Below, piece after piece: positions 9,001 to 14,788 of a stretch of DNA of 43,494 nucleotides (positions are counted from its first letter, which is position 1; each line of letters begins with the position of its first letter). The notes beneath the pieces were generated by a model. That model was given only the letters and a program-made list of their open reading frames with translations, did not search any database and had not been told where the DNA came from. Position numbers and translations under genes: made by a program. Source of the DNA: Pseudomonas sp. ICMP22404 (GTDB taxonomy: Bacteria; Pseudomonadota; Gammaproteobacteria; Pseudomonadales; Pseudomonadaceae); NCBI RefSeq assembly GCF_006227205.1, contig NZ_VCNG01000026.1, positions 1-43,494 of the forward strand, given 5' to 3'.

Positions 9001-11338
9001 CTTGCAACGCACGATAGGTCACATGCACCGTGGTTTCGGTGATGCCGTACATGTTCACCAGTTGCGTGCCGGCATTGGTTGCCCGGGCGTACCACGGCTT
9101 GAGGATGCCGGTTTCCAAGGCCTCGCCACCGAAGATCACCTGGCGCAGGCTGTGGTTCAGGTCACTTTCACCCTGGGCCGCGATCAACTGGCGGAACGCG
9201 CTCGGCGTCTGGTTCAACACCGTGACACCGGCCTCGCACAACAGCGCATAGCAGTCCTGCGGCGAACGGCTGACCAACTGCGGCACCACCAGCAGACGAC
9301 CGCCGTGGGTCAGCGCGCCCCAGATTTCCCAGACCGAGAAGTCGAAGGCGAAGGAATGGAACAGCGCCCAGACATCCTGCGGGCCGAAATCGAACCACGG
9401 TTGCGTGGCCGAGAACAGCCGCGCAACGTTGCGGTGCTCGACCATCACCCCTTTGGGCAAGCCGGTCGAGCCCGAGGTGTAGATCACGTAGGCCAGGTGA
9501 TGGGATGCCAGGGTGCCGATATTCGGATCATGCCGTGGTTGCTCGGCAAAACCTGCGGCTTCTGGCTGATCGAGCAGCAGCACCGGGACAGCCGGCGCAG
9601 GCACTCGGTCTTGCAACGCAGCTTGGGTCAGCAACGCCACCGGCGAGCTGTCCTCGAGCATGAAGGCTAGACGGTCCAGGGGATAGGCCGGATCCAGCGG
9701 CACATAGCCGGCACCGGACTTCAGGATGCCCAGCAGGCCGATGATCATGTCCAGGCCACGCTCGACGCAGATTGCAACCCGGTCATCCGGGAACACACCC
9801 AGGGCCAGCAGCCGATGGGCGACCTGGTTCGCCCGGGTATTCAGTTCGCCGTAGGTCAGGCTCTGGCCTTCATGGACCACCGCCACCGCGCCAGGCCGCG
9901 CGGCGGCCCGCGCTTCGAACAGACCATGGATCGTGCGGTCGTGCTCATACCGCTGCGCATCGCTCGTGTTCCAGACCTGGAGCAGACGGGCCTCAGCCGG
10001 TGTCGGCAGGACAAAGTCCTGGATCGGCAGCGTATCGTCACTCAGTCCTTGCTCCAGCACGTGGACGAAGCGCTCGGCCATTGCCTCGATTTCGTCGGCC
10101 TGCAGGAACGCCTGGTTGTAGATCCAGTGCACCCAGGCATTTTTTTCGTTGGGGTTGGTCCGGAAATGAATCGCCAGGGGCATCTGCTCCTGACCGTTGG
10201 AACTCTTCACCGAGTAGGCCGTGGCGTCGCCGAACCGGTATAGATAGTTCTCTTCCTCGTAGGAGAACGACACATCGAACAGCTGGGCACGATTGTCACG
10301 CCGCAGCTCCAAGGAGCGGTGAATGTCGCTTAACGGAAACCGCTGATAGCGATAGTCCTGCTTGAGCGCGCGCGCCACCTCTTGGATCAACTCGCCGAAC
10401 GAAAGGTCATCGGCGAATCTCAAGCGCATGGCACTGACCTGAGTGAACAACCCCACGGTTTGCTTGAAGGTCGGATTGGAGCGATTGAGGATTGGCAGGC
10501 CCACCACCAACTCGTCGCGCTGGGTGGTGCGGACAAAGTACACGTACAGCGTCGCCAGCAGCACCGGGAAACGCGAGACCTGATGGGTCAGCGCCAGGGC
10601 GTCGATCCGCTCGTTCAGCGTCTGTGGGAAAGACGTCATGGCATGAGCGCTGGGCACCACGGGCTCGACAAAGCGATCACGGTAACGGGCAGTGAACAAT
10701 GGATCCGGCACATCCCGGTACTTATCGAGCCAGTAGGCCTGGTCCCGCTGGAAACGGTCCGATTCGTGGTAACGGGCGTCATCCTCGATGAACCCTGCAT
10801 AGGATGGAGCCGACAGGTCAGGTTCGCGATTTTCTTCCAGCGCGTTGTACAGGTCACTGAGGGACGCGAGCATCAGGTTGATGCCCCAGCCGTCCTGGAT
10901 AATGTGGTGCAGGTTGACGACGAAATAGAACGAAGCGTCATCGAGCTTGATCAGGTAGAAGCGGAACAGCGGCCCCTTATCGAGCTCAAATGCCACTTCC
11001 AGCCCCTGTTGTACCCAGGTCTGGGCCGCGGTCTGCGGTTCGGGGCGGTTGGAGAAGTCGATCAGCGGGACCCGCACCTCCAGCGACTCCACCAGGGTCT
11101 GCATGGGCACGCCGTCGCCACCGACGTCGCAGTGCAGGACCGTGCGCAAGGCATCGTGCTTGCGGACCAACAGCTCGACGGCCCGCTGGATACGTTCAGG
11201 GTCGACAGCACCCCGGATGTGAAGGTAGCCGCCCATGGTGTACAGGGGTGAATCGCCCTTGGTCATCTGGTCCAGCCAGATGTCCCGCTGGGACGCCGTC
11301 AGCGGATAGGTCGCAGCAAGCTCCAGAGGCTGGTTCAT
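1..11338 (-). CDS. SypA-like peptin NRPS, first synthetase (C-A-T, C-A-T, C-A-T, C-A...), 3' truncated
   Basis: Non-ribosomal peptide synthetase that starts a long cyclic lipopeptide; the frame is open to the window edge (3779 codons seen). It begins with an acyl-initiating C domain (HHIIQDG near residue 144), followed by A1 (about 450-970), T1 (Ser near 1020), C2-A2-T2 (Ser near 2120), C3-A3-T3 (Ser near 3190), C4 and the start of A4. Specificity residues read by eye: A1 DFWNIGMVH (Thr, usually dehydrated to Dhb), A2 DVQYIAHVA (close to the Pro code), A3 DLYNNALTY (Ala). C2-C4 carry the N-terminal HH-x-GD signature of dual epimerisation/condensation domains (for example ILYHHIAAEEGD), so D-residues are expected. 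Fatty acyl-Dhb-Pro-Ala matches corpeptin/nunapeptin-type peptins. The start has AGGAGG about 6 nt upstream and overlaps the stop of a small ORF (ATGA). The syrP-syrD-NRPS gene order resembles the P. syringae syr-syp island. Confidence 0.93.
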   Translation of the reverse strand, partial: MNQPLELAATYPLTASQRDIWLDQMTKGDSPLYTMGGYLHIRGAVDPERIQRAVELLVRKHDALRTVLHCDVGGDGVPMQTLVESLEVRVPLIDFSNRPEPQTAAQTWVQQGLEVAFELDKGPLFRFYLIKLDDASFYFVVNLHHIIQDGWGINLMLASLSDLYNALEENREPDLSAPSYAGFIEDDARYHESDRFQRDQAYWLDKYRDVPDPLFTARYRDRFVEPVVPSAHAMTSFPQTLNERIDALALTHQVSRFPVLLATLYVYFVRTTQRDELVVGLPILNRSNPTFKQTVGLFTQVSAMRLRFADDLSFGELIQEVARALKQDYRYQRFPLSDIHRSLELRRDNRAQLFDVSFSYEEENYLYRFGDATAYSVKSSNGQEQMPLAIHFRTNPNEKNAWVHWIYNQAFLQADEIEAMAERFVHVLEQGLSDDTLPIQDFVLPTPAEARLLQVWNTSDAQRYEHDRTIHGLFEARAAARPGAVAVVHEGQSLTYGELNTRANQVAHRLLALGVFPDDRVAICVERGLDMIIGLLGILKSGAGYVPLDPAYPLDRLAFMLEDSSPVALLTQAALQDRVPAPAVPVLLLDQPEAAGFAEQPRHDPNIGTLASHHLAYVIYTSGSTGLPKGVMVEHRNVARLFSATQPWFDFGPQDVWALFHSFAFDFSVWEIWGALTHGGRLLVVPQLVSRSPQDCYALLCEAGVTVLNQTPSAFRQLIAAQGESDLNHSLRQVIFGGEALETGILKPWYARATNAGTQLVNMYGITETTVHVTYRALQAADAQLIGVSPIGKRIPDLRLYLLDKYGKPVPKGVEGELYVGGAGVARGYLNRPELNETRFLPDPFDTDANARMYRTGDLGRWLHNGELQYLGRNDEQVKIRGFRIELGEIEARLAACTKVREAVVIAREDEPGDKRLVAYVLAEDGARVSAGELRSELLGSLADYMVPSAFVMLEAFPLTTNGKLDRKALPAPDSQAFARRSYEAPVGHVEITLAALWAELLGVEQVGRHDRFFELGGHSLLAVKLIERMRQLGLNADVGVLFGQPTLETLAAATSNSGGVRVPENRIPRDVERITPDMLPLATLTQDEIDRIVATVPGGVDNVQDIYGLVPLQEGILYHHLATSEGDPYLLQALLRFGTRQQLEAFAQALQAVIARHDILRTSVAWEGLGEPVQVVWREARLRVEELVLDPAEGDIADQLQVRFDPRHTRFDLRQAPMMRIHFAEDAVSGSWVAVLLFHHLIDDATSLGMLGKEIDAYLQGRATELPVSVPYRNYVAQVRLDNHPEQHEAFFSEMLGDVDEPTLPFGLQDVQGDGSGIEEATLALEVGLARRLRAQARRLGVSTASLHHLAWGQVVGRLSSRQDVVFGTVLMGRLHSGQEAGHALGMFVNTLPLRVEAGNQGVLAALQATHGRLAALLGHEHAPLSLAQRCSGVAAPAPLFSALMNYRQTAVAAQASEDAGHARIWAGAEILGGEERTNYPLSLSVDDLGDSFGLTVQAVAGIGAQRVCGYVHTVLEALADALDQDGDTPLHTLAFVPANERQQLLHDFNAFDAEYPSGLLLHQLFEAHAEADPEAVALTYQGQRLSYDELNRLSNQIAHRLIELGVRADDRVAICVERSLEMVAGLVGILKAGAGYVPLDPAYPVERLVYMLEDSAPKVLLTQRSLQERFPAAGLPALLLDDEDRDAAGIDRQPSTNPDAQVIGLNPDSLAYVIYTSGSTGQPKGVAMPHRALVNLMQWQIDQAAQQGRAAARTLQFAALGFDVAFQEVFSTLCAGGELSLIHADIRLNFHRLFEHICQQRIERLYLPCIALQALAEAVAGEREGTPLTCDLKDVITAGEQLRITPQIRALFERLDGCRLHNHYGPTESHVATALTLPDDVAAWPTLPAIGQPVANTRVYLLDAQQQPVPVGVAGEIHIGGICVARGYLNRDDLTAERFVRDPFAADKQARLYKTGDLGRYLPDGHIEYLGRNDDQIKIRGFRVELGEIESRLCQHGEVKEAVVVAREDQPGEKRLVAYITAQVADAAPEADALRAHLQALLPDYMVPAAYVRLDKLPLSPNGKLDRRALPAPEADAFASRAYEAPLGEVETTLAGLWADVLGVGQVGRHDHFFELGGHSLLAVKLIELMRKAGLSADVRVLFGQPTLAALAAAVGGRTEVSVPANGIAAGCERITPSMLPLVTLDQATLDRIVAGVPGGVGNVQDIYPLAPLQEGILYHHIAAEEGDPYLLQATFAMDSRAQLDGFVTALQAVIDRHDILRTALLREGLEAPLQVVLRQSRLTLEEQALDPARGDIAAQLQGLFDPRHCRLDLDKAPLMRLACAWDSVHQRWVAVLLFHHIALDHTALDVMQEEMLAFLNGEGDRLEAAMPYRNYVAQTLLGVPREQHERFFRDMLADVDEPTLPFGLREVQGDGRGIEEVKLNLDPDLCRRLRQQARQLGVSAAALHHLAWARVLGRVAGREDVVFGTVLLGRMQSGEGADRALGMFINTLPLRVNVGGQDVRAGVKATHARLTALLGHEHASLALAQRCSGVPASLPLFSALLNYRHSPLQDGDSVDRWAGTQVLEVMERTNYPCMLSVDDQGEGFLLSVQTAGGVDARQVGAYMQTALASLVEALECAPESAINDLEILSENERRQVLQDFNATDAEYPLEQTVHGLFEDQVQRTPDALAVRHGEQRLSYRELNEQANRLAHYLRGQGVRPDSRVAICVERGLDMVVGLLAILKAGGGYVPLDPAYPADRIAYMLEDSAPAVVLAQSATVGLLAGALMPVIDLGSGRWQDESVQNPEVTELTSAHLAYVIYTSGSTGLPKGVMIEHRNTVNFLTWAHRSFDAQTLSKTLFSTSLNFDLAVYECFAPLTSGGSIEVVNNVLELQQGEHDITLINTVPSALKALLESGGLGEGVDTVNVAGEALKRSLVETLFEQTSVKRLCNLYGPSETTTYSSWVSMAREDGFAAHIGKPVANTQFYLLDEHKQPVPLGVPGEIYIGGAGVARGYLNRDDLTAERFLTDPFSATPNARMYKTGDLGRYLPDGNIEYLGRNDDQVKIRGFRIELGEIEAKLAQHDAVKEAVVLAREDVPGDKRLVAYFTPANDTADIETLRSHLQAQLPEYMVPVAYVRLDAMPLTPNGKLDRKALPAPEHDALITRGYEAPRGETETVLAQIWQDLLGLQQVGRHDHFFELGGHSLLAVSLIERMRQVGLSADVRVLFSQPTLAALAVAVGNDGGNEVKVPANLIAPDCQRITPDMLPLVTLSQDAIDRIIATVPGGAANVQDIYPLAPLQEGILYHHLAAEQGDPYVLQAQFAFDSRERLDDFTQALQGVIDRHDILRTAMAWEGLDEPVQVVWREASLGIEQVELLSEDGDVAVQLNTRQHLDIRQAPLMCIRFAQDAIHQRWVATLLFHHMALDHTALEVVRHEMQAHLSGQADQLGDAVPYRNYVAQARLGVSREEHEAFFHEMLGAIDEPTLPFGLQDVRGDGSDVEEARQEVAIDLSHRLRSQARRLGVSAASLHHLAWALVLGRVSGREEVVFGTVLMGRMQGGAGADRALGMFINTLPLGVQVGAQSVRDGVLATHARLTGLLGHEHASLALAQRCSSVVAPTPLFSALLNYRHSMAEPLALQPSSGWQGIEALGGEERTNYPLALSVDDLGEGFSLTVQAVNGVDAQRVGAYMEAALASLAQALECAPESSLADLPILPEAEREQLLVAFNATDAEYPLEQTIHGLFEEQVQRTPDAVAVLHGDQRLSYGELNEQANRLAHYLRKQGVRPDSRV

Positions 11339-11436
11339 ACGCGGCCTCCTGTCACTTGCACTCCGGCAGGCTCTGGATGACGGCTGGCCGAAAGGCCCGT
11401 TGCGACAACAACGCCCACAGCAAAGAAAAATGTCAT
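11335..11436 (-). CDS. 33-residue small ORF translationally coupled to the peptin NRPS
   Basis: Unrecognised small ORF. It starts at ATG with AAGGA 4 nt upstream and encodes a peptide beginning MTFFFAVGVVVATGL, hydrophobic at the N-terminus and polar, Pro/Gly-containing at the C-terminus. Its TGA overlaps the NRPS ATG (ATGA), and the NRPS Shine-Dalgarno AGGAGG lies inside its last codons. Both the ribosome site and the stop/start overlap argue that it is translated and that NRPS initiation is coupled to it. It could be a leader peptide or a small membrane peptide; it is far too short for an MbtH-like protein. The product is a prediction from sequence layout only, with no homologue recalled. 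Confidence 0.55.
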   Translation of the reverse strand: MTFFFAVGVVVATGLSASRHPEPAGVQVTGGRV

Positions 11437-11530
11437 ACGTTCCTTCTCAGATATTTGTCAGTGCTGCCCGGGGCAAACGCAACAGGGCACGCCTGGAGTT
11501 GATGATGCAGATCCGCGCAGACAGCCAGCG

Positions 11531-11563
11531 CCACCCGGCAGGAGGTTCACTGCTGTCGGGTGG
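11531..11563. promoter_or_regulatory. Stem-loop in peptin NRPS leader
   Basis: The arms CCACCCGGCAG (11531-11541) and CTGTCGGGTGG (11553-11563) pair over 11 positions with one mismatch, with an 11-nt loop. No U-tract follows on either strand, so an intrinsic terminator is unlikely. It could be an RNA structure in the leader of the NRPS message or a weak operator. Confidence 0.3.
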
Positions 11564-11597
11564 GTTCGATGTCAGGCGTCTTTCATGGGTTGGCGGA

Positions 11598-11617
11598 GAT
11601 GTTGTCGCGACAACATC
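11598..11617. promoter_or_regulatory. 20-bp perfect palindrome upstream of peptin NRPS
   Basis: GATGTTGTCGCGACAACATC is its own reverse complement over all 20 bases, and two further G/C pairs lie one mismatch outside. It sits about 160 bp upstream of the small-ORF start. The 20-bp dyad length fits a dimeric regulator such as a LuxR-type protein, but the sequence is not a standard lux box. The regulator is unknown. Confidence 0.4.
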
Positions 11618-11648
11618 GCCAGCCGGACGGTGCAGTCAGAACAGCCAT

Positions 11649-13346
11649 TCAGGCGCGCTTGTCGCGAATGGCGCAGTTGATATCGGAGGCAATGTGCCCG
11701 TCCGCCAGCTTGATGATCCGGTCGGCCAGCTGGAAGTACTGGTCGTCATGGGTAATGATCAGCACCGTCTTGCCGCGCCGCTTGAGGTCGGGCAGCAACT
11801 CTTCGTAGAAGAATTTCTTGAACGGCGGATCCTGGTCGGCCGCCCATTCATCGAGCACGTACACCGGCCGGTCTTCCATGTAGGCGCATACCAGGGCCAG
11901 GCGTTTCTGCTGTCCGTAGGACAACGCCTTGAGGGTCGAATAACCCAGCCCTTCGATCTTGATCTTGTCGGCCAACCCGAGGGTTTCCAGGTATTTGCTC
12001 GCCAGATCCGGGTTGCCATCCTCTTCGTCGGGGCCGATGAGGCGATTGAACAGATGAAAGTCCGAGAACACTGCGGAAAACAGATCACGGTATTCACTGC
12101 GGCTCTCGTCAGTGATCGCCACGCCGTCGAGCAGCACCTCGCCGCTTTGCGGGATGTAGAGCCCGCACAACACCTTGGCCAGGGTGCTTTTGCCGCAACC
12201 GTTGCCGCCAACGATGTAGATCAGTTCACCCGCCTGTACCGTCAGGTCGATGGGTCCCAGGGAGAAACCGCTTCCGGCATGCGGGTCCTGGTAATGCATC
12301 CGCACGCCCTTCAACTCGATGCTGTCCCAGGTCTTCTTGTGCTCGAGCAGATGCACCTTCGGCGCTTCGACTGCTACGGGTTCGGGATGCGGATCATTGA
12401 TCGCGAAACCGAACTCCGCCAGCCGGGTACAGGCGACCCGGCCCGCCGCCAGCACCGGCATCGCCCCCACCAACAGCGACAGCGGCCCCATGATGTAGAG
12501 CACCGCCAGCACACTGGCGGTCATCACCTTGGGATCGACCGTGCTGACCAGCGGCGCGGCGAACAACAGGCAACCAATCAGCAACGACAGGGTGAACTGG
12601 CCCACGTTGTCGGCGGCGGTGTACCACAGGCGCTCGACGAAGTTGTAGCGCGCCACCCGGGTCGAAGACGCCTCGATAGCGGAGCGGCCAAACCAGCGAC
12701 GACGGATGCCGTTGAGCTTGAGTTCCTTGAGGCCGAACACCAGGGCGTGAGTGTATTCGTTGAACGCGGTGAACTCGTCCCGAACCCGATTGGTGGACCT
12801 AACGCCGCTGGCGAAGAAGAACAGGTACAAGCCCACGCCCAGGATCATCAGCGAAACCGTCAAGGCCAGGACCACCCATGACAGGTACGCCAGGTAAGCG
12901 ATACCGAACAAGAACACCGTCGCTTCCACCAGCACCGTGGGCATGACGATCAGCGTCGTGTTCAATTGCGGGATGTCGTTGGTCAGCATGGTCAGTACGT
13001 TGGGCGGGCCGCGCCGGTCCACCTCTTCCAGCGGCGTGGCGAGGATCTTGCGACACAGGGCGATGCGCAACCGGGTCATGATCCGCATGCTGGCGTAGGC
13101 CGGGAACAGCGCAGCACCGTTGCGCAGGATCAGCGCTATGGCACTGAGCCCGACGAACCAGTACAGCGCCTGCATGCGATCGCCATCATTGTGGATCGCC
13201 TGGTTGATCACACTCACCACCGCGATGGATGCGACCCCGCTGATGACACCACAAATCAAGGTGAAAAACGTCAGCCAGGGGTGGTTGCGCCACAGCAGGC
13301 GCATGACCGACCCCGGCTTGGGTTTCTTCTCTTTCTGGTTTTTCAT
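11649..13346 (-). CDS. syrD: SyrD-like cyclic peptide ABC exporter (fused TM-ATPase)
   Basis: Inner-membrane ABC exporter of the SyrD/PvdE cyclic-peptide transporter family, 565 aa (SyrD is about 566). An N-terminal six-helix membrane domain (about residues 20-310) is fused to one ATPase domain with Walker A GGNGCGKST (near 379), signature LSYGQQKRLAL and Walker B VYVLDEW. In P. syringae SyrD is needed for export of both syringomycin and syringopeptin. The ATG lies 34 bp after syrP on the same strand, with GAGG upstream, so the two are probably co-transcribed. The peptin NRPS follows downstream, as in the syr-syp island. Its ligand is inferred to be the lipopeptides of this locus. Confidence 0.93.
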   Translation of the reverse strand: MKNQKEKKPKPGSVMRLLWRNHPWLTFFTLICGVISGVASIAVVSVINQAIHNDGDRMQALYWFVGLSAIALILRNGAALFPAYASMRIMTRLRIALCRKILATPLEEVDRRGPPNVLTMLTNDIPQLNTTLIVMPTVLVEATVFLFGIAYLAYLSWVVLALTVSLMILGVGLYLFFFASGVRSTNRVRDEFTAFNEYTHALVFGLKELKLNGIRRRWFGRSAIEASSTRVARYNFVERLWYTAADNVGQFTLSLLIGCLLFAAPLVSTVDPKVMTASVLAVLYIMGPLSLLVGAMPVLAAGRVACTRLAEFGFAINDPHPEPVAVEAPKVHLLEHKKTWDSIELKGVRMHYQDPHAGSGFSLGPIDLTVQAGELIYIVGGNGCGKSTLAKVLCGLYIPQSGEVLLDGVAITDESRSEYRDLFSAVFSDFHLFNRLIGPDEEDGNPDLASKYLETLGLADKIKIEGLGYSTLKALSYGQQKRLALVCAYMEDRPVYVLDEWAADQDPPFKKFFYEELLPDLKRRGKTVLIITHDDQYFQLADRIIKLADGHIASDINCAIRDKRA

Positions 13347-13380
13347 GGGTTGCTATCCTCGAATGAACTCGCGATATGGC

Positions 13381-14442
13381 TCAGGCCGGCTGCCAGACGT
13401 CGCCCCGGGCGGTCATCTCGCCCATCGCCACGACAATGAGGCGCGGCTCCTCGTAAGGATCACGGGCATGGGCGGCCAGCATGTTGTCGAGCATGACCAC
13501 GTCGCCCTTGCGCCAGTCGAACCTGACGGCGCAGGCCTCATAGGCGTCGCCGACCAGGGTCATGACCTCGTCTTCAATCGGTGTTCCATCGCCGTAGCTG
13601 ACCATGCGCGGCAAACGGTCCGCGCCGAACATGTCGAGCAGGTCTTCGCGCATTTCCTCGCCGAGGCAGAACGGATGGTGCAGCTGCACCTGGTTGAAGA
13701 ACGCCGCCTCGCCGGTTTGCGGATGCCGGATCACCGCCGGGCAGAGGGTGCGCACTTGCAGGCTGTCGCCGTCGAGCCATTCGAAATCGGTGCCCTGCTC
13801 CTGGCAACGCCGTTCGACTTCGCCGCGGTCGGTGGTGCCGAAGAACGATTCCCAGCTTGGTTCGACGCCAGCGGTAAAGGTGCGGCTGTACATCAGCCCT
13901 TTTTGGGCGAAGCGGGCCACCACGTCTTCTGGCAGGTGCCGTAGCACTTGTCGAATGTCCGCCAGTGGCGTCGCACCACCGACCCGGGAAGGCTGTTCGC
14001 AATAGAACCACTGCTTGCGTGGCCAGCTTTCCAGGTGCGAGCTCTCGTTGTGGTAGAGGATCATTTCCCGTTCGGGATAAGGCGTGGAGCGGTAAACGTT
14101 ACGTCCGCCCTCCTTCTTCGGCAGGTCGCCGTAGCTGCCGTGCAACCCAGGAGACAAGGCTTCGGCAAACGCTTCGAAGGCCGGCACCGAGGCGAGCTCG
14201 AAACCACGAAACAGCACCGCGCCATGGCGACACAGCAAGGCCTCGATGGCCTCGCGATGGGTGCCGGCCCATTCCGATGGATCCAGGCCAGGGGCGATCG
14301 CCTCGATCACCACGGGCAGGCTCAGGCCGTCGGCAAGCAGCGACAATCGAACCTGCCCATCGACTGGCTGACCGGGCCAGGAAAGCGAATCCGCCGTCCC
14401 GTCATCGCTCATCACAGGCGAAGCGTTAGTTTGAAGACTCAT
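13381..14442 (-). CDS. syrP: SyrP-like aspartyl beta-hydroxylase (TauD/CAS-like, Fe(II)/2-oxoglutarate)
   Basis: Non-heme iron dioxygenase of 353 aa, the same length as SyrP, which hydroxylates the Asp tethered to module 8 of SyrE to give 3-hydroxy-Asp in syringomycin. It has the clavaminate-synthase-like fold signature: proximal ligands H131-N-E133 in YHNESSH, distal H325 in AAHARDPYEEPR, and R334 for 2-oxoglutarate. The HxE (rather than HxD) facial triad is typical of this subfamily. The start is chosen at MSLQTN because AGGAG lies about 8 nt upstream; longer in-frame starts have no such site. It is divergent from syrB1, with a syr-syp-like box between them. It heads the minus-strand operon with syrD. 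Confidence 0.9.
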   Translation of the reverse strand: MSLQTNASPVMSDDGTADSLSWPGQPVDGQVRLSLLADGLSLPVVIEAIAPGLDPSEWAGTHREAIEALLCRHGAVLFRGFELASVPAFEAFAEALSPGLHGSYGDLPKKEGGRNVYRSTPYPEREMILYHNESSHLESWPRKQWFYCEQPSRVGGATPLADIRQVLRHLPEDVVARFAQKGLMYSRTFTAGVEPSWESFFGTTDRGEVERRCQEQGTDFEWLDGDSLQVRTLCPAVIRHPQTGEAAFFNQVQLHHPFCLGEEMREDLLDMFGADRLPRMVSYGDGTPIEDEVMTLVGDAYEACAVRFDWRKGDVVMLDNMLAAHARDPYEEPRLIVVAMGEMTARGDVWQPA

Positions 14443-14788
14443 GAATAACTCCTGAACCACGGATCCTCGGATCCACGTCGTACGGGGCAAAACCAATGCG
14501 CCCCACTGTCGGGCAAGGATAAAAACACTGATCCACGGTGATGTCTGGCACCGCAAACCGGGACAGACCCGACACCCCCGGTTACACCACCGGTGTCGAC
14601 GCTCATCCCAAAGCGGCTTGTCCCCATTTCCCGCGACAGACGCCGGCATGAGTCGGTGCTGAAATGCGGCAGCTGCGAATCGCACAGGCGCATTAAACGA
14701 TCCCGTGGGCCGCAGTGACGTCTCGAGTGCAACGGTTTTCGCAAATGCGCAAATACGCTGCACCTGGCAATTAACAGGAGCGTTAGTC
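14443..14788. promoter_or_regulatory. Divergent syrP/syrB1 promoter region
   Basis: This 346-bp gap holds no credible gene. It contains the 20-bp box at 14619-14638, a 7-bp-arm inverted repeat CGACACC/GGTGTCG (14570-14576 and 14592-14598), and a GGATCC-TC-GGATCC repeat near 14461. Both flanking genes have good ribosome sites (AGGAG), so both promoters should lie here. No convincing sigma-70 -35/-10 pair was identified by eye. Confidence 0.6.
14619..14638 (+). promoter_or_regulatory. syr-syp-like box 1 (upstream of syrB1 and syrP)
   Basis: TGTCCCCATTTCCCGCGACA is a TGTC-N12-GACA dyad of 20 bp, matching in layout the syr-syp box (TGtCccg-N6-cggGaCA) bound by the LuxR-type regulators of P. syringae. 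It shares TGTCCC, TTCCC, GACAGAC and a later CGG with the site at 39681. It lies 150 bp from the syrB1 ATG and 177 bp from the syrP ATG. The regulator gene is not in the window. Confidence 0.72.

Larger units (their letters stand above)
11437..11648 (-). promoter_or_regulatory. Leader between syrD-like exporter and small ORF/NRPS
   Basis: This 212-bp spacer separates the exporter stop from the small ORF. It contains a 20-bp perfect palindrome and an 11-bp-arm stem-loop (annotated separately). There is no T-rich terminator after syrD, so read-through from syrP-syrD into the NRPS is possible. No copy of the TGTC-N12-GACA box seen elsewhere in the locus was found here. Confidence 0.4.

Noticed and set aside
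14542..14565. Further syr-syp-like site TGTC...GACAGAC near box 1
   Set aside because: The spacing between TGTC and GACA is 4 bp longer than in the other three sites and the TTCCC core is missing; at most a half site.
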